DNA from: Leuctra nigra
Lineage: Eukaryota; Arthropoda; Insecta; Plecoptera; Leuctridae
Direction of reading: 5' to 3'
NCBI GenBank assembly: GCA_934045905.1
Contig: OW203768.1
Location: 27,681,060 to 27,745,059 of the forward strand
Length of the DNA stretch: 64,000 bases
Shown: positions 28,424 to 40,512 of the stretch, piece by piece
Layout of the letters: every line of letters starts with the position of its first letter
Numbering within the stretch: position 1 is the first letter of the stretch
Notes under the pieces: model-generated
What the model was told of the DNA's origin: nothing
Databases searched by the model: none
What the model saw: the letters and a program-made list of their open reading frames with translations, nothing else
Translations under genes and position numbers: made by a program

Positions 28424-30999
28424 TCTAGTGGAGCGGTCGCTCCACTCAGCCAAGTCGTACCGTACACTCACAGTCACTCAACATACCGTAAATGCCTATA
28501 TAAACTGAGGAGCAGACCAACTACTTTTACTGTAAGCAACAACATGGCATTTTCGGCCTACTGGATCTCAACAATGGAAAATCTCACATTGTTGTGAAAT
28601 GACTTAATTTTGAGCTATGGCCCACATGACAACATATACATCACGCGACAACAACCAGTCATTCCGTTTACGACCTAGAGGGCCGTGAAAATCGTGAAAT
28701 TACACCGCTTTCATCTGCTGCTTCTTCTTCTTCTTCATATGATTCCCGGAAAAGTTGCTATCACCACCACAGCCTAAACGGCTGAACCGATCAACCAGAA
28801 ATTTTTACCACATATGCACTTTTGGCGTCTGATGATACCTTGCCACTTGTGATTTTTTGTGCCGCCATTTTTAAACCGGAAGTGACGTCATATCTCTAAA
28901 ACGTCTGGACCGATTAGAACTAAATTAGCGCCATTCAATTAAGATGGTCATCTATATGAAGTATCAATAAAAAAAAATATGTTCTTATTTTCTAAACCGG
29001 AAGTGACGTCATAAATACGCAATATTTAAATTATTTCAACAAATTATACTTAAAATACATACATAATTACATTACATTGTAACATAGACAATACAATTTA
29101 TAAATTCAAGGTTGCAGTGGTCTCGGCAGCCATTCCTGAAACCGGAAGTGACGTCATATATCTAAAACACCTGTACCGATTGCAACTGAACTAGCTCCTG
29201 CGTATTCATTCTGCAATTTATTTGAAAAATCAATTGTGAAAAATGAATAAACAAATTAACGGTACTGAAAATGGCGGCAGAAACCACTATATGAAACCGG
29301 AAGTGACGTCATATATTACAAACGGCATGACCGATTTTACGGAAATATAGGGATTAGGAATTTAGATGGTCGTTCATGAAGGTATCAACTAGATAAAACT
29401 AGATTGTTTTCTTATTACCTATACCGGAAATGACGTCATAAATATGCTAAATTACGTCATAAATATGCTAAATGACACTTAATTAACCACATTATACTTT
29501 TAAATAGATATTTGTAAACGTACTTTGTAAATAATTATAAATTCAAGGTTGCGGTGTTCTCGGCCGCCATTTTTAAAACCGGAAGTGACGTCATATATCG
29601 AAAACGGCTGTACTGATTGCAACAAAATTTGGGAAATGTGTGGGTCTAATAATTATGAATTAAAGACGACATTATTGTCGACCGCTGTTTCAAAACCGGA
29701 AGTGACGCCGTATATCGAAAACGGCTGTACCGATTGTAACGAAACTTAAGCTTTTCTTCTTGGATAATCATTCTAATCATTTACCAAACGCAACTTTTCT
29801 TAGTACCTATCCAAATCGGTTCAGGCGTATTTTTTTAAGAAATTAGTCCTTGCTCAGACATGTGCTACAATCTGTATGAATAAACTAACAAAAGAAGTGA
29901 TATCCCAGAAAAAAACACTCCGTGTAAAATAGGCAGCCAAGTCTCTTTACTTTAAAAAAATTCAACACCGAAAAGGAGTGATATCAAAAAAGGAGCCAAG
30001 TCAATGACATTTCCAAATATTTAATCGTATTTTTAAAATAAAAATAAAAAACACCGAGTATACTTTACAAAAGGACTTGGCGCATCTTTTTTTTAAATAC
30101 ATTTTTCTATTCATAAGCATATGCCATTTACATACAACCGCCATTAAGATTTTTAGAATAATAGGGAAACATCTTTCAATTACATATTATACATACCTAC
30201 TGTAAAATATTTTATATTTGAATATATACGCGATGAAACTTGTTGCGTATGTTTTCTATAAATACACAATAGTTATCTTCGTAATATTGTTTCGTGGTCA
30301 ACATAATTAAGTCTCATGCGTTATACCTTCTCATCATGAAATAAATTTCTATTAATCCACATTTTATAACAATACATTTCACAAAGTACACAGTGATGGC
30401 ATATTGAATTTGGGTATATCAAAAAAATTAACTTTATACACAATTGACACTTCAAAAATATATAATAGTGTTCCATAGATAGTTAGTAATTATTTGACAA
30501 CGTTTCATGATTTCCTTCAGTCAAGATCAAATTATGAAAAGACCCTTCTTATATCACCATATTAACAGTACTGCAAGAATATGTATGAGACCACTTCCAA
30601 TTGTTATTTAATTATTCCATCCTTATATTATTTATCTATTACAGAATGAAATCTATCTTCTATCGCCATTGACAAAACTAGAAAATAGCTATTACTAAAA
30701 GTAGCTTGATTCATAGATTCTGGCTTTTTTAGAAAGAGGAAAATGTTCCTACTTGTAAATTTCTTTCCACTTTTAGGATAGAATCCTTTTTGGATTTTTT
30801 GGATTTAAAAAAACGATGCACCAAGTCCTTTTGTAAAGTATTTCTCGGTGTTTATTCTTTTATTTCAAAAATACGATTAAATATTTGGAAATGTCATTGA
30901 CTTGGCTCCTTTTTTGATATCACTCCTTTTCGGTGTTGAATTTTTTTAAAGTAAAGAGACTTGGCTGCCTTTTTTACACGAAGTGTTTTTTTCTGGGAT
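28424..30999 (-). mobile_element. H1 transposon, 2.6 kb, minus orientation
   Basis: The 3' end is at 28424 (CTAG hairpin end, flank AT on the minus strand). The 3' arm runs to 29902 with repeated CCGGAAGTGACGTCAT modules (for example near 28878, 29000, 29142, 29579) and GGCGGC/GCCGCCAT motifs. The foldback 5' part is 29903-30999, arms about 200 bp (CCCAGAAAAAAACACTCCGTG and its inverse). The foldback interior carries an uninterrupted site (CCACTTCCAATTG, 30591-30603) that is occupied by a SINE in the copy at 52965. Confidence 0.7.
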
Positions 31000-31824
31000 C
31001 ACGGCTACTTCGACTCTTTATAGTTCCAAGGTAGTTAGAGCAACTTTCAACAGATCGTCTTATATTGTGTAAGTACACACACTTTTATCAGTAATTCCCG
31101 GGGTCCTATGTTATAACATTAGCATTCCCGATTCTGCTGGATATGAGTGGTCCCAGGTATATTTTTTTATATAGATCCTATGATTTTTGAATATTAACAA
31201 GAAACATTTTAATCATAAAGGTTCAAATTATTACAACCAACTTTTGGAAACCTGGTATTCAATTTAAAAGCCACACATATCGTCTAATTACTAGCCAGAG
31301 TAATTTTATGTTCGATGTGTCATGAAGGTCTTTGTTGACTCCTGACATCAATAAACTGCTTCGTAATTAATTAATCTGTGATATTATGTGTACCTGACTC
31401 ATTTACTTTTAGTTATTAGGACGTAATGTACTTTTAGTTTTTGACAGAGATGAGTCATGGTGTAGCGGTTTTTTGATGAAAGGGGGAAAGCTGGCAAATG
31501 TCGTCAGTTGACTGATGAAGATTATAGAATTATCATCGAAATATTGTTTTAATGTGGGGCTTTTAAATTGAATACCAGGTTTCCAATAGTTAATTGTAAA
31601 AATTAGTATACTAACTGGTATATAATCTCTTCTTGTTTTTAATAACATAATGGTTCAATTTGCATGGTTATTTACAGGTATATTTGGAGATTTTCATACC
31701 AGTATGTGACGAAATTAAAGAATTATTGGCTTTTAATGACATTTTCAATAGACAGAATTTTGGTTCGATGTGTTGCGCATATCCGTGCTCGCTCATCAAC
31801 GCGTTACACAGAGCGTTTTCCTAG
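31000..31824 (+). mobile_element. H2 Helitron-like element fragment, 3' end at 31824
   Basis: Ends in AACGCGTTACACAGAGCGTT (hairpin), then TTCCTAG followed by T. The same end occurs at 46630, 52504 and 56914. The 5' limit is unclear; the preceding 800 bp share blocks (CCAAGGTAGTTAGAGCA, ATGAGTGGTCC) with 52150-52500. No ORF of significance. Confidence 0.6.
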
Positions 31825-31828
31825 TATA

Positions 31829-32091
31829 CCCCATAAAAAACACTCCGTGTAAAAATACCAGCCAAGTCTCTTCAACTATAAAAAAATAGAAGAAATCTAA
31901 AAATTCAGCACTGAAAAGTAGTGATATCAAAAAATGGGCCAAGTCAAAACTTAATTTTAAAAACCAAAATATACTTGGCGCATCGTGCATATAAATAGTT
32001 TAGAAGTAAAGGCCAGATGTGTAATACATAAAATCTACCTACCCTATAATGCCGTAAAAAACGATGCGCCAAGTATATATTGGTTTTTAAG
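31829..32091 (+). mobile_element. Truncated H1 foldback (5' part only)
   Basis: CCATAAAAAACACTCCGTG at 31830 begins an H1-type outer arm directly after the H2 end; the right arm stops near 32091 inside the CGATGCGCCAAGTAT core. No 3' arm follows. Confidence 0.65.
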
Positions 32092-32679
32092 AGGATTCTG
32101 CCTGGAAGTTTTCGTGGCCACCATTTTGAAAATGACGGAAAATTTTATCCCCAAAACAGGGTATACTATTTTCATTCTAGTTTCTACAATTCTTATTGAA
32201 TAATTATGAAAAAAATTGTTCTAGTAGATGAGACATGTACACAAAACCGGTATGAAAGGAAGTTTTATAAAGCTGCTAGTTTCTGTGTTAATAATTTGTG
32301 AAAGTGACACTTTAGAAGTGTCGAGGTGACCAATTTTTGCATAGTTTGGAAGCTCCGAGAGAGAAAATTTGCGACAAATATGGAAAATCGTTCTGGGTAC
32401 TTTTCTAGACAATTTCAGTGTCTATCTATAAAAGAAGTTTCTATGTTGTAGCTGCTAAAATGCGAGTGTGGGAACTCTAGCCAGCTAATCACCTTCTAGT
32501 TGCTTCTCGTCTGTAAACATGAAGTCGTACTAGAGTTCTAGTTGCCACAAATCATTATGGATTGGGCTGAAATATTTTGTAGCATTAGTTAAGATGTGAA
32601 TCGCGAATAGCTTCCAGAAGGAATTTTGAATTAGGTCCTACATTTTGCTAAAACTAGAGGGACCCGCTTACAAATTGTA
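32092..32679. other. Unannotated AT-rich stretch
   Basis: Nothing recognised on either strand. Confidence 0.4.
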
Positions 32680-33130
32680 AGTTGTGTGATTCGCATTTAT
32701 GATTAATTTATCACCAACGACTTACCAAAGTTTGGTAAATATTAAAAAGCGTCCTTCCTGACGGTTTTGTTCGTGGTATTACCTCAGTCGACAGGCAAAT
32801 GCTGGGAAGGTATACCCAACTAATAGGCCACGACCGCCTCCTTCCCTGCTTCCATCTTTACCTACTATTCGCCATCATCTAAGTTGTGTGATTCGAATTT
32901 ATGATTAATTTATCACCAACTACGTACCAAAGTTTGGGAAATGTTAAAAAGCGTCCTTCCTGACCGTTTTGTTCGTGGTATTACCTCAGTCGACAGGCAA
33001 ATGCTGGGAAGGTATACCCAACTAAAAGGCCACGACCGCCTCCTTCCCACCTTCCATCTTTACCTCCTATTCACCATCATCTCCCATCATCATAATAGGT
33101 TAGCTGCAGAACAGTGCGACGTTATACACT
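32680..33130 (+). repeat. Tandem duplication of truncated SINE bodies
   Basis: Two units (about 32680-32879 and 32880-33127) share a leader (TTGTGTGATTCG...TTTATGATTAATTTATCACC) plus a SINE body (CGTCCTTCCTGAC, CCTCAGTCGACAGGCAAATG, GGGCCACGACCGCC-type). The body matches the full SINE at 49655-49951 but lacks the tRNA-like head. Confidence 0.7.
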
Positions 33131-34853
33131 ACTAAAACAAATAGGTACCTACATGGAAATTACAAATCTACTACAGATTAAAATTTCTAAACGAATTCAA
33201 GTTACAAATCTGAAATCATAAATGAGTGAATTATACAGAAACAAATTTACGCAACTTAAAAAAAATAACGGCCCAATGAGTACATAAGAAATGAAAAATG
33301 AAAAATTGGGTAAAAAGATGTTAAAAAAGTTTCTATGAAAACATGGAATACTCTATCAAATTTAGATAAAACCAGAGCAGCTCTCTCATTGACTGAAATC
33401 TGTCACGTGATCTTACTTGCCTCCTGATGAAATGAAAGTCTGCATCTCTGCACAATTCCCATCAACATCAGGAATTCACATCAGGTTACATGGCAGATCA
33501 GCAGGGAGCCACTGAGCTACTCAGTCGATTCCCACATTGCTGAATGTCGCCTTTTTGTACTTAAAGATGCAAATAAAGATAATTGAAATTGAAATTAAAA
33601 CATCAACGATCGACCGCTTTAGTACAATTTTGATTCCCAAAACGTAAATATCAATATACTAATGAGAAGTTGCGACGTTAGGTATGTATACTCGGGCTTA
33701 AAAGTTCACTAAGGCCCCCCCCTCCCCAACTCCTCACCCTTTGCAACCCCAAAAATTTCATCTATTTACAATATGTTGCTTTACCCGTGGTTCTACTAAG
33801 TCAAGGTCCCAAGAGTTAATTCCAATTTTCGTTCAATGTAAAAAAATCACGGCCAATACTGCGCAAATTTGAAAGTTTCGAAACTTGTCTGTTCTTCCAT
33901 GGGCTACACGTCTTGGCAAGTTGGCTACACTCTTGCTTCTCATGTAAATTCTCTCAAAATACTGTCAAACGTTAGTGAAACGGAGTTAATTCATCAATCT
34001 GGTATGTAGAATGTGATTTCGTATATTATTTGAACGAATTATTGATATAACTTACTTGAAAGTGGATATAAAGATTCGTGCTGACATTTGACGTTTTGAA
34101 ATGACAGTTCGATTCATTTCCATTGTCGGACATACGCGACATGCGCATGCGTGAAAAGTGTACATTATGTAAGAGGATAAATGTGAAAGATGACTCACGT
34201 GCAAGAGTTTACCACGTTTTCTAACACAAGTTTGCAACCATCTTTGTAATGATTGCCTTCATAAACAAAGCGTGATAGTTTGGCAAGTAGCACACGAAAT
34301 ATTTTAGTTCCAGCTTTAAAATTACGACGGTAAACACTTAAAAGGGAGGACCACTTTCTCTGAAACTGACACTAAAAATTCTTATAAAATGTTGATATTT
34401 TGACAATATTTCTACACCGAGTTCATCAGTTTCCTGATAGAGTATGTTAGTTAGAAGGGAACTGCTTTACCATTAAATGATTTTCTAGCTATTGTTTTAG
34501 GTTTAAATTCACTGCAACATGATCAATTCATTGAGCAGTGATAATTTATAAGTGCCGTGGTTCAGAAGGGTACTGAAGGGTTCAGAAGGAAATTATGTCA
34601 CAAAAACTTTTCCCTCCATATCTCTACTTGAAACTACGTCTTTATAAGATACAGACATGCTTTACTAAAATAATTTTTATGTCAAATTATGATCAACGCA
34701 AAACTTACTTATGTACACAGTACAAAACATGTGATTCCTTTTAGCAAGCTTCTGGATTTTTCGCATTTATCGAATTTTCTGAAAATTTACTATATTAAAA
34801 TTTCATTGTTCTATAACATATGAAACTTTCAGCCTTTTATCGTTGACCTCTCA
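33131..34853. other. Gene-free stretch
   Basis: AT-rich with no coding signal or recognised repeat; short ORFs here do not resemble proteins. Confidence 0.4.
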
Positions 34854-35381
34854 TCGTAGAGCATAGCTAGCTGTGGTTAGCCGTGCATGAAGGACTTTTA
34901 AATGTTCATGCCAATTCAAATTATGATCTATTTGCAACCCCAAAAAAGGTTGGGACGCTGTTTATTTAAAACTACACTTGATAACTAGCTGAAAATTTCA
35001 AATTTTATGCACAATATATTGCCATAATTGTTGTAAAAATTGCAATGAATTTGAATAAATGGAACAAAAGTTATGGTACTTTTATAACATACGATATTTT
35101 CAAAAAGTTAAATTATCACACACTAATAATTCTGCTTTTAAGCTCAGCTTCAAAGTACCATAACTTTTGTTCCATTTATTCAAATTCATTGCAATTTTTA
35201 CAACATTATGGCAATATATTGTGCATAAAATTTGAAATTTTCAGCTAGTTATCAAGTGTAGTTTTAAATAAACAGCGTCCCAACCTTTTTTGGGGTTGCA
35301 AATAGATCATAATTTGAATTGGCATGAACATTTAAAAGTCCTTCATGCACGGCTATAACCACAGCTAGCTATGCTCTACGA
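34854..35381. repeat. 528-bp near-perfect palindrome
   Basis: The arms (TCGTAGAGCATAGCTAGCTG ... at 34854 and its inverse ending 35381) extend about 210-250 bp each. The arm segment GACGCTGTTT...GCACAATATATTGCC also occurs at about 49538-49610 and, diverged, in the palindrome at 56012. Probably a foldback MITE. Confidence 0.75.
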
Positions 35382-35384
35382 ATT

Positions 35385-35874
35385 TTGAGAGATCAATTTG
35401 GTATAGGATTAATCAAGACAATATATTTGGGCTATTTTGAATCCGTTATGAAGTATGGTATAAAATTGGGGGGGGGGGGGGGGGGTAGCCAGTAATATAA
35501 AAATTTTATATTACAGAAATTAACTTTGAGAATGTTGCATGAAAAGTGGAGACGGTTTCATTGTAAAATTTTGTTCAAAACCTATGGAATCCTAACATTA
35601 CCATGTTTATATCTATGAATTATTGATCAGAACCAGAAAGTTTGCTAGTAGACAAGTAAAGATTTGTAACATCCATAATTATGAAACTAGGAATAAGACC
35701 AACTTTATTATTACAAAACACAATATAACTTTATTTGAAAGAGATGTGTTATACATGGGTTCTAAATTATACAATAGTCTACCACAATGCATCAAGGATA
35801 TAAAGGGCGATCAATTATTCAAAACTACAATAAAAATATTTCTAAAAAAAAAAGGGGATCTATTCAATGGATAA
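35385..35874 (+). pseudogene. LINE reverse-transcriptase C-terminal fragment
   Basis: Frames read KTIYLGYFESVMKYGIKL, then (after a G18 run) LYYRKLTLRML-type sequence, then LTLPCLYIYE and the open frame TRKFASRQVKICNIHNYETR, LFERDVLYMGSKLYNSLPQC. This is the C-terminal region of CR1/Jockey-type RT proteins (F-SV--YGI--WG, T-LP--YIYE, TRN, G-K-YN-LP--IK). It has frameshifts, including at the poly-G run at 35468-35485. It abuts the palindrome, so the element was truncated or interrupted there. Confidence 0.75.
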
Positions 35875-36843
35875 ATTTTATACAATATGTGATTCTCATG
35901 TGTGGATTTTGAATAGGCTAGTGGGTATAATTATTTTATTGACAAATGTATGACTTTTTTGTCTGCATGTGTAATTGATTATTGTTGTTGTTGTTTGTAA
36001 TTTTTTAGATTCTGACTTTACATATACATTTTATGGAAAAACATTTAAGCCTTGTGTTTTGATGTCTATAAATGTCCTTTGTAAGAAAAATAAAATAAAT
36101 ACATAAATAAATAAATAATGCACGTTTTCTGGACGCGCCCTATTTGAGCTCCGTATAATCGATTTTTCGACAACCAAATTCGAACTACTGTATCTTTTTT
36201 CTCAGAAAAGTAATGAGTAATGAGTTTTGAAACTTTCACACATTAAACCCTAGTGTGTTGTTTACATTATGTGAATTTTTCAGCCAGATGTATGCAGTAG
36301 TTTCGTCACAACGATGTCTCGCCCATTGTGCGATTTTTCAGAGCTACCCGGTATTAATATACATTTCTTGGTATTAGTAGATAAGTAATTACAATAGCCG
36401 ATGGATTCAATGACATGAAAGGAGACTCGTATGTATCCATATGTCACTGTTCCAAGGGTAATATTAGTAGAGTACCTTCTTAAAATTTGTATCCGAGGGA
36501 AATTATGAAACGTGCTAAAACAAGAATGTATTGCCAATAAGATCTAACCCAGTCACCCACAGTGCAAGTTTAGAGGGTTGTACAAGGAGCCAACTTGCTC
36601 AAATCGTACTTACTGTACTTAATGGAACCTAGTATGGAGGCTAGTATTATTGTTTGAAGGCTACACTCTCAGTGAGGAAATATGATCGTAGATGGTGACA
36701 GCAGCGTTTATAAGAGGATCTTGTAGGCGAGACCTAACACGGTCTTTACACTGGTAGACATGCCAGAGGAACTCTTCAGGGAGATGTGTCAAGTGTTTCT
36801 TGATGGACTTAAGACTTAAGAGAACCGAGGAAGAGAGACGGCA
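35875..36843. other. Gene-free stretch
   Basis: AT-rich; 36120-36240 shares sequence with the palindrome arms at 56140/56640 (TTTGAGCTCCGT, CGACAACCAAATTCGAAC). About 36660-36843 may be the upstream part of the exonuclease pseudogene. Confidence 0.4.
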
Positions 36844-37327
36844 GCTGTAGAGCAGAGTCGAAGCGCCAATGGCCAATGGATGGAAGAGCGACGACGGCTC
36901 CTGACAGCATCTAACCATGTATATATCTCTATGATCTAACTGTGGTGGTATTTGCAGCATGCGACCACAACAGGTTGTGGTTGACTGTCAAAAGGATGTT
37001 GAGAGCTGCTTACAGAGGCGATAGAGTGGGGAAAACGTCACGAAGATGACGCTATTGCCGAGTTGATCAGCTCTACAGGAGTCACTGTAGAGAAGTGTGG
37101 ATTGTTTGTGGATCCCCGAATACCATATTTGGGCTCTAGAAAAATGACACCGGACGACGCCATACGTGCCTGTAAGAAAAGATACCTAACCACTTGGAAA
37201 GTGGACAAAAAGACACTGAATATCGGCGGCATTAAAACTAACAACAGTCACTATGTTCAAGTACAAGGGCAACTTCATATAACGAACATAACGTATTGTA
37301 TGTATGGTGGTGGACGCCGCTTGGGCT
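36844..37327 (+). pseudogene. YqaJ-type viral recombinase/exonuclease pseudogene
   Basis: Fragments read QWMEERRRLLTASNHG, then (after shifts) ICSMRP, then AIEWGKRHEDDAIAELISS, VEKCGLFVDPRIPYLGSRK and NNSHYVQVQGQLHITN. These match the YqaJ family: W--ER--RLTAS-FG, WG---E--A, GLFVDP--P-LG-SPD, then Y--Q-QGQL. The segment that should carry the catalytic D...E-K (SPDG...EIKCP) is deleted after PYLG. In arthropods this family occurs in mobile elements and viruses. Clearly dead. Confidence 0.75.
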
Positions 37328-37879
37328 AAAAGTTGAGAACATCCTTTGAAATTACCACTTTTGGCAGACAGAGAACGAGCCGCATCGCACAAAGTTCTAC
37401 CTGAACTGTATGCATCCTGAGCTCGTGGATCCTCGGTAGAGGATAACTTTGCCGATCAGGAAATCAAGCTTGAAGCCAGAGAGGAACAAACGGCCAGAAA
37501 GCAGAGAAATCTAACCAGCATTCTGAACACTTGAGTACACTTACAATACCTGAAGAGAGATTCTATCTTGATTCATTTTGTATTCTGTAAGTTTCTTTTT
37601 CTTCAAGCTGATTTGTCATCATCCAGTCACGACATGGATGGAGAGCTAAGCTAAGGTGGAGGTTACTGTTTCTGAGGAGGGCATTGTGCCATCAGACATT
37701 GGGTAGAAACATTATATGATGATGATGAGAAGAAAGAGGGAGAGAGGGATGAGAAAAATTGAGGTGCTAGTCATGGATGAAGATTCCCCGATAATTTAGT
37801 TGATAAAACCAAATTGAATGAAAATTTGCATTCCATAATAATTTTTTATATGTCGTAGGTACTGATGCAATAATACATC
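37328..37879. other. Gene-free stretch
   Basis: No recognised features; includes a GATGATGATGAGAAGAAAG-type purine run near 37720. Confidence 0.35.
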
Positions 37880-38335
37880 GTAATCGTAGTACTCTGATGC
37901 CTGATGATATGAAGGTACATCTAAATAATCTGGTTCAGGTCCTGGGAAACAACATCATTCGAAGACTTGCTGGCACGATTTGGGGAGCCAATACGTTTAC
38001 ATTGAGGATATCGTCACTTGCGCTGGTGTATTCTGCGGCAGAGTACTGTGCGCCTCACCTGTTTGGGTCAACAGTCATCATACCAAAACTCTGAAATCAA
38101 AACTGAACATCACCAGACATCGAGAACATCGAGATCGACTCCTCTTCAATGGCTCCCAGTTCGCAGCAATATTCCGCCACCTCACCTGCGACGACAAGGT
38201 GCCATGGTCAAGCATGGGAGAAGTGCCTGACAAATCCAGAAATCTATTTACAAATTTACCACCGCAACAGAGAGGCAAAGACTCAAATCCAGGCATCTCC
38301 CTGGAAATTGGCCACATATCGGAGCAACAATGACT
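37880..38335 (+). pseudogene. LINE reverse-transcriptase 3' fragment
   Basis: Open segments in three frames read NNIIRRLAGTIWGANTFTLR and SSLALVYSAAEYCAPHLFGS, then STPLQWLPVRSNIPPPHLRR, then ISLEIGH. These are typical of Jockey-like non-LTR proteins downstream of the RT core (L-GT-WGA---TLR, LALVYS-AEYC-PVW, TPL-WLPVLSNI-P--LRR). Several frameshifts show decay. Confidence 0.75.
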
Positions 38336-38389
38336 ACTCTGAATATGTTTTTTTATTGCATGAAGAGGTGATTAGTATGTTATTCATTT

Positions 38390-38975
38390 TTATTACGTCA
38401 TTTCCGGTTTCGGTAATAGTACAATTCTATTTCAACTATTGATATTCCACATAGATGACCTTCTAAATCGAATGGCGCTAATTTCGTTCTAATCGGTCCA
38501 GCCGTTTTTGATATATGACGTCACTTCCGGTTTCAAAATGGCGACTACCGGTTTGATTTATGAAAAGGCACCTCAGACGCCAAAAGTGCACAAGTGGTAA
38601 AAATTTCAGATCGATCGGCTAAGCCGTTTAGGCTGTGGCGGTGATAGCGGTGTTTCCTGATATCATTATCTTCATCAGATAGGTTTTAAAAGGGGTGTAA
38701 TTTCACTGTTTTCACGGCCCTCTAGCACGCAAATGGCATAACCTATTGTTCCCAAATTTAGTATATGTAGTGGGGTGGGCCATAGCTCGAAATTAAGATA
38801 TTTCACAACAATGTGAGATTTTCCAATTTTATGATCCAGTAGGCCGAAAATGCCATGTTGTTGCTTACAGTAAAAGTGGTTGGTCTGCTCCTCAGTTTAT
38901 TAGGCATTTACGGTATGTTGAGTGCGTGTGAGTGTACGGTACGACTTGGCTGGGTGGAGCGACCGCTCCACTAGA
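38390..38975 (+). mobile_element. H1 3' arm fragment
   Basis: ACGTCACTTCCGGTTTC, AATGGCG, the GGCCCTCTAGC and GGGCCATAGCTCGAAATTAAG blocks, ending in the GGAGCGACCGCTCC hairpin and CTAGA (38971-38975). The 5' foldback is absent. Confidence 0.7.
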
Positions 38976-40512
38976 TTGATAGACTTTCAAAAACTATTTA
39001 TTTATTCATACAATGCAATATTTCGCTCAAAATTCTCCGAGCTTCTTCAGGCATTTATAAAAAATAACAACAGATAAAACATTTACACAAACTTGACACA
39101 TACTGTTCCACATATCAAGAAAACCAAGGAACTTAAAAATACAAAAGATATTCAACATTAAAAAATTATAAATAATTGGCAAAGTAGTATTTAAATGTTC
39201 CGAAAACCTAATTTAACTGATTCCATCTTCTCTTTACTTCTTCCTTCACAGTCTTGATCCATAGCTCATCAAACTCGTGGCTCGGTTGACTGATGATTTC
39301 TATCCCTTCTCTGCTCAAGCACGCCATAGTCCCAGCTTCTTTAAATTTTCTTTTCGACCAGTTTTCTTCTTTCCATATCTTCTTTACTTCCTCCCAGTTG
39401 ATTGAATGAACATTTTTAAATGCATGATCAGCTAGTAAAGATGATTGATTAGTCTCATTAGGGTTCTTCCATTGGTTATTAAGGTTTCTGTTATGTTCTT
39501 TGCATCTTACTGATACTGTTCCCATTGTTTCTCCTATGTACAAATCTTGACAAGAATATTAAATACCGTACACCCATCCTTTATCGTTTTGAATGTCATT
39601 GTTAGGTTTTGAGACTGATAATATTTTTTTAAGGTTGATCCAGATTTAAAGGTTGTTCTAATATTAAAATTTCGTAGAATTCTTCTCATGGCATCTGACT
39701 TATTTGGAATATATTCTAAGGAAACTGTGTTAATCATCTTTTCTTCATCCTTTTGCAAATTTTGACAATTATTGAAAATGCCATTAATCCATTTCATCGT
39801 ATACCCATTAAGTAAAAATGCTTCCTTTTAATTTGACAATTCGGTTTCTAGAGATTCCTTCGTTGAACAATGGGTATGTGCTCTGTTGACTAAACACTTC
39901 AACGTTCCTTCCTTGATGATTGGATGATGATTCGACGACCTATTGATGTACTGGTTCGTTTGTGTGGGCTTCCTGTATACTTCGGTTTCCAATTTTTTGT
40001 CGACTCTTTTAACAAAGAAATCAAGAAAAGGAAGATTTCCGTCAATTTCATTTTCGTTGGTAAATTTTATCGCTGGATTCATGCAATTAATATGATCTAG
40101 AAATGCTTCAACATTCTCTTTTCCTTTGTCCCATATAACAAAAACATCATCCACGAAAGAAACGAATCCACAATTTAGGTCTTAGTTTATTATTCGAAAG
40201 GATTCTCTCTTCTATTTTGGCCATAAAGATATCGCTCAACAAACTTGATAGGCAACTTCCCATTGCCAAACCTTTAGTTTGCTTGTAGAATCTGTTACCA
40301 AATTGGAAATAATTTGAATCCAGGCACATTTTCAACAATTCCATAATTGTGTTAATCGACCATTCACAATTAATATTCACCAGATCACTCTCCAACCATT
40401 CTCTGACAATTTGAAGTGTCTCGGGGATTGGTATATTAGGATACATGTGAATGACATCAAAACTTATCAGTTTATCTTCAGGTGTTAATTGTGTTTTATA
40501 CCTCGTAGCTTA
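38976..40512 (-). pseudogene. Penelope-like retroelement: RT plus GIY-YIG endonuclease, 5'-truncated
   Basis: Minus-strand pieces in order: KLISFDVIHMYPNIPIPETL (RT motif A), KQTKGLAMGSCLSSLLSDIF (motif B), FVDDVFVIWDKG (motif C), LPFLDFFVKR, ETEVYRKPTQTNQY, then LNGYTMKWINGIFNN, and finally YIGETMGTVSVRCKEHNR (GIY-YIG nuclease). This domain order identifies a Penelope-like element. Frameshifts at about 40150, 39825 and 39540 and an in-frame TAA make it dead. The N-terminal part of RT is missing where an H1 element begins at 40513. The 3' end (39000-39050) has a hammerhead-like core. Confidence 0.88.
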
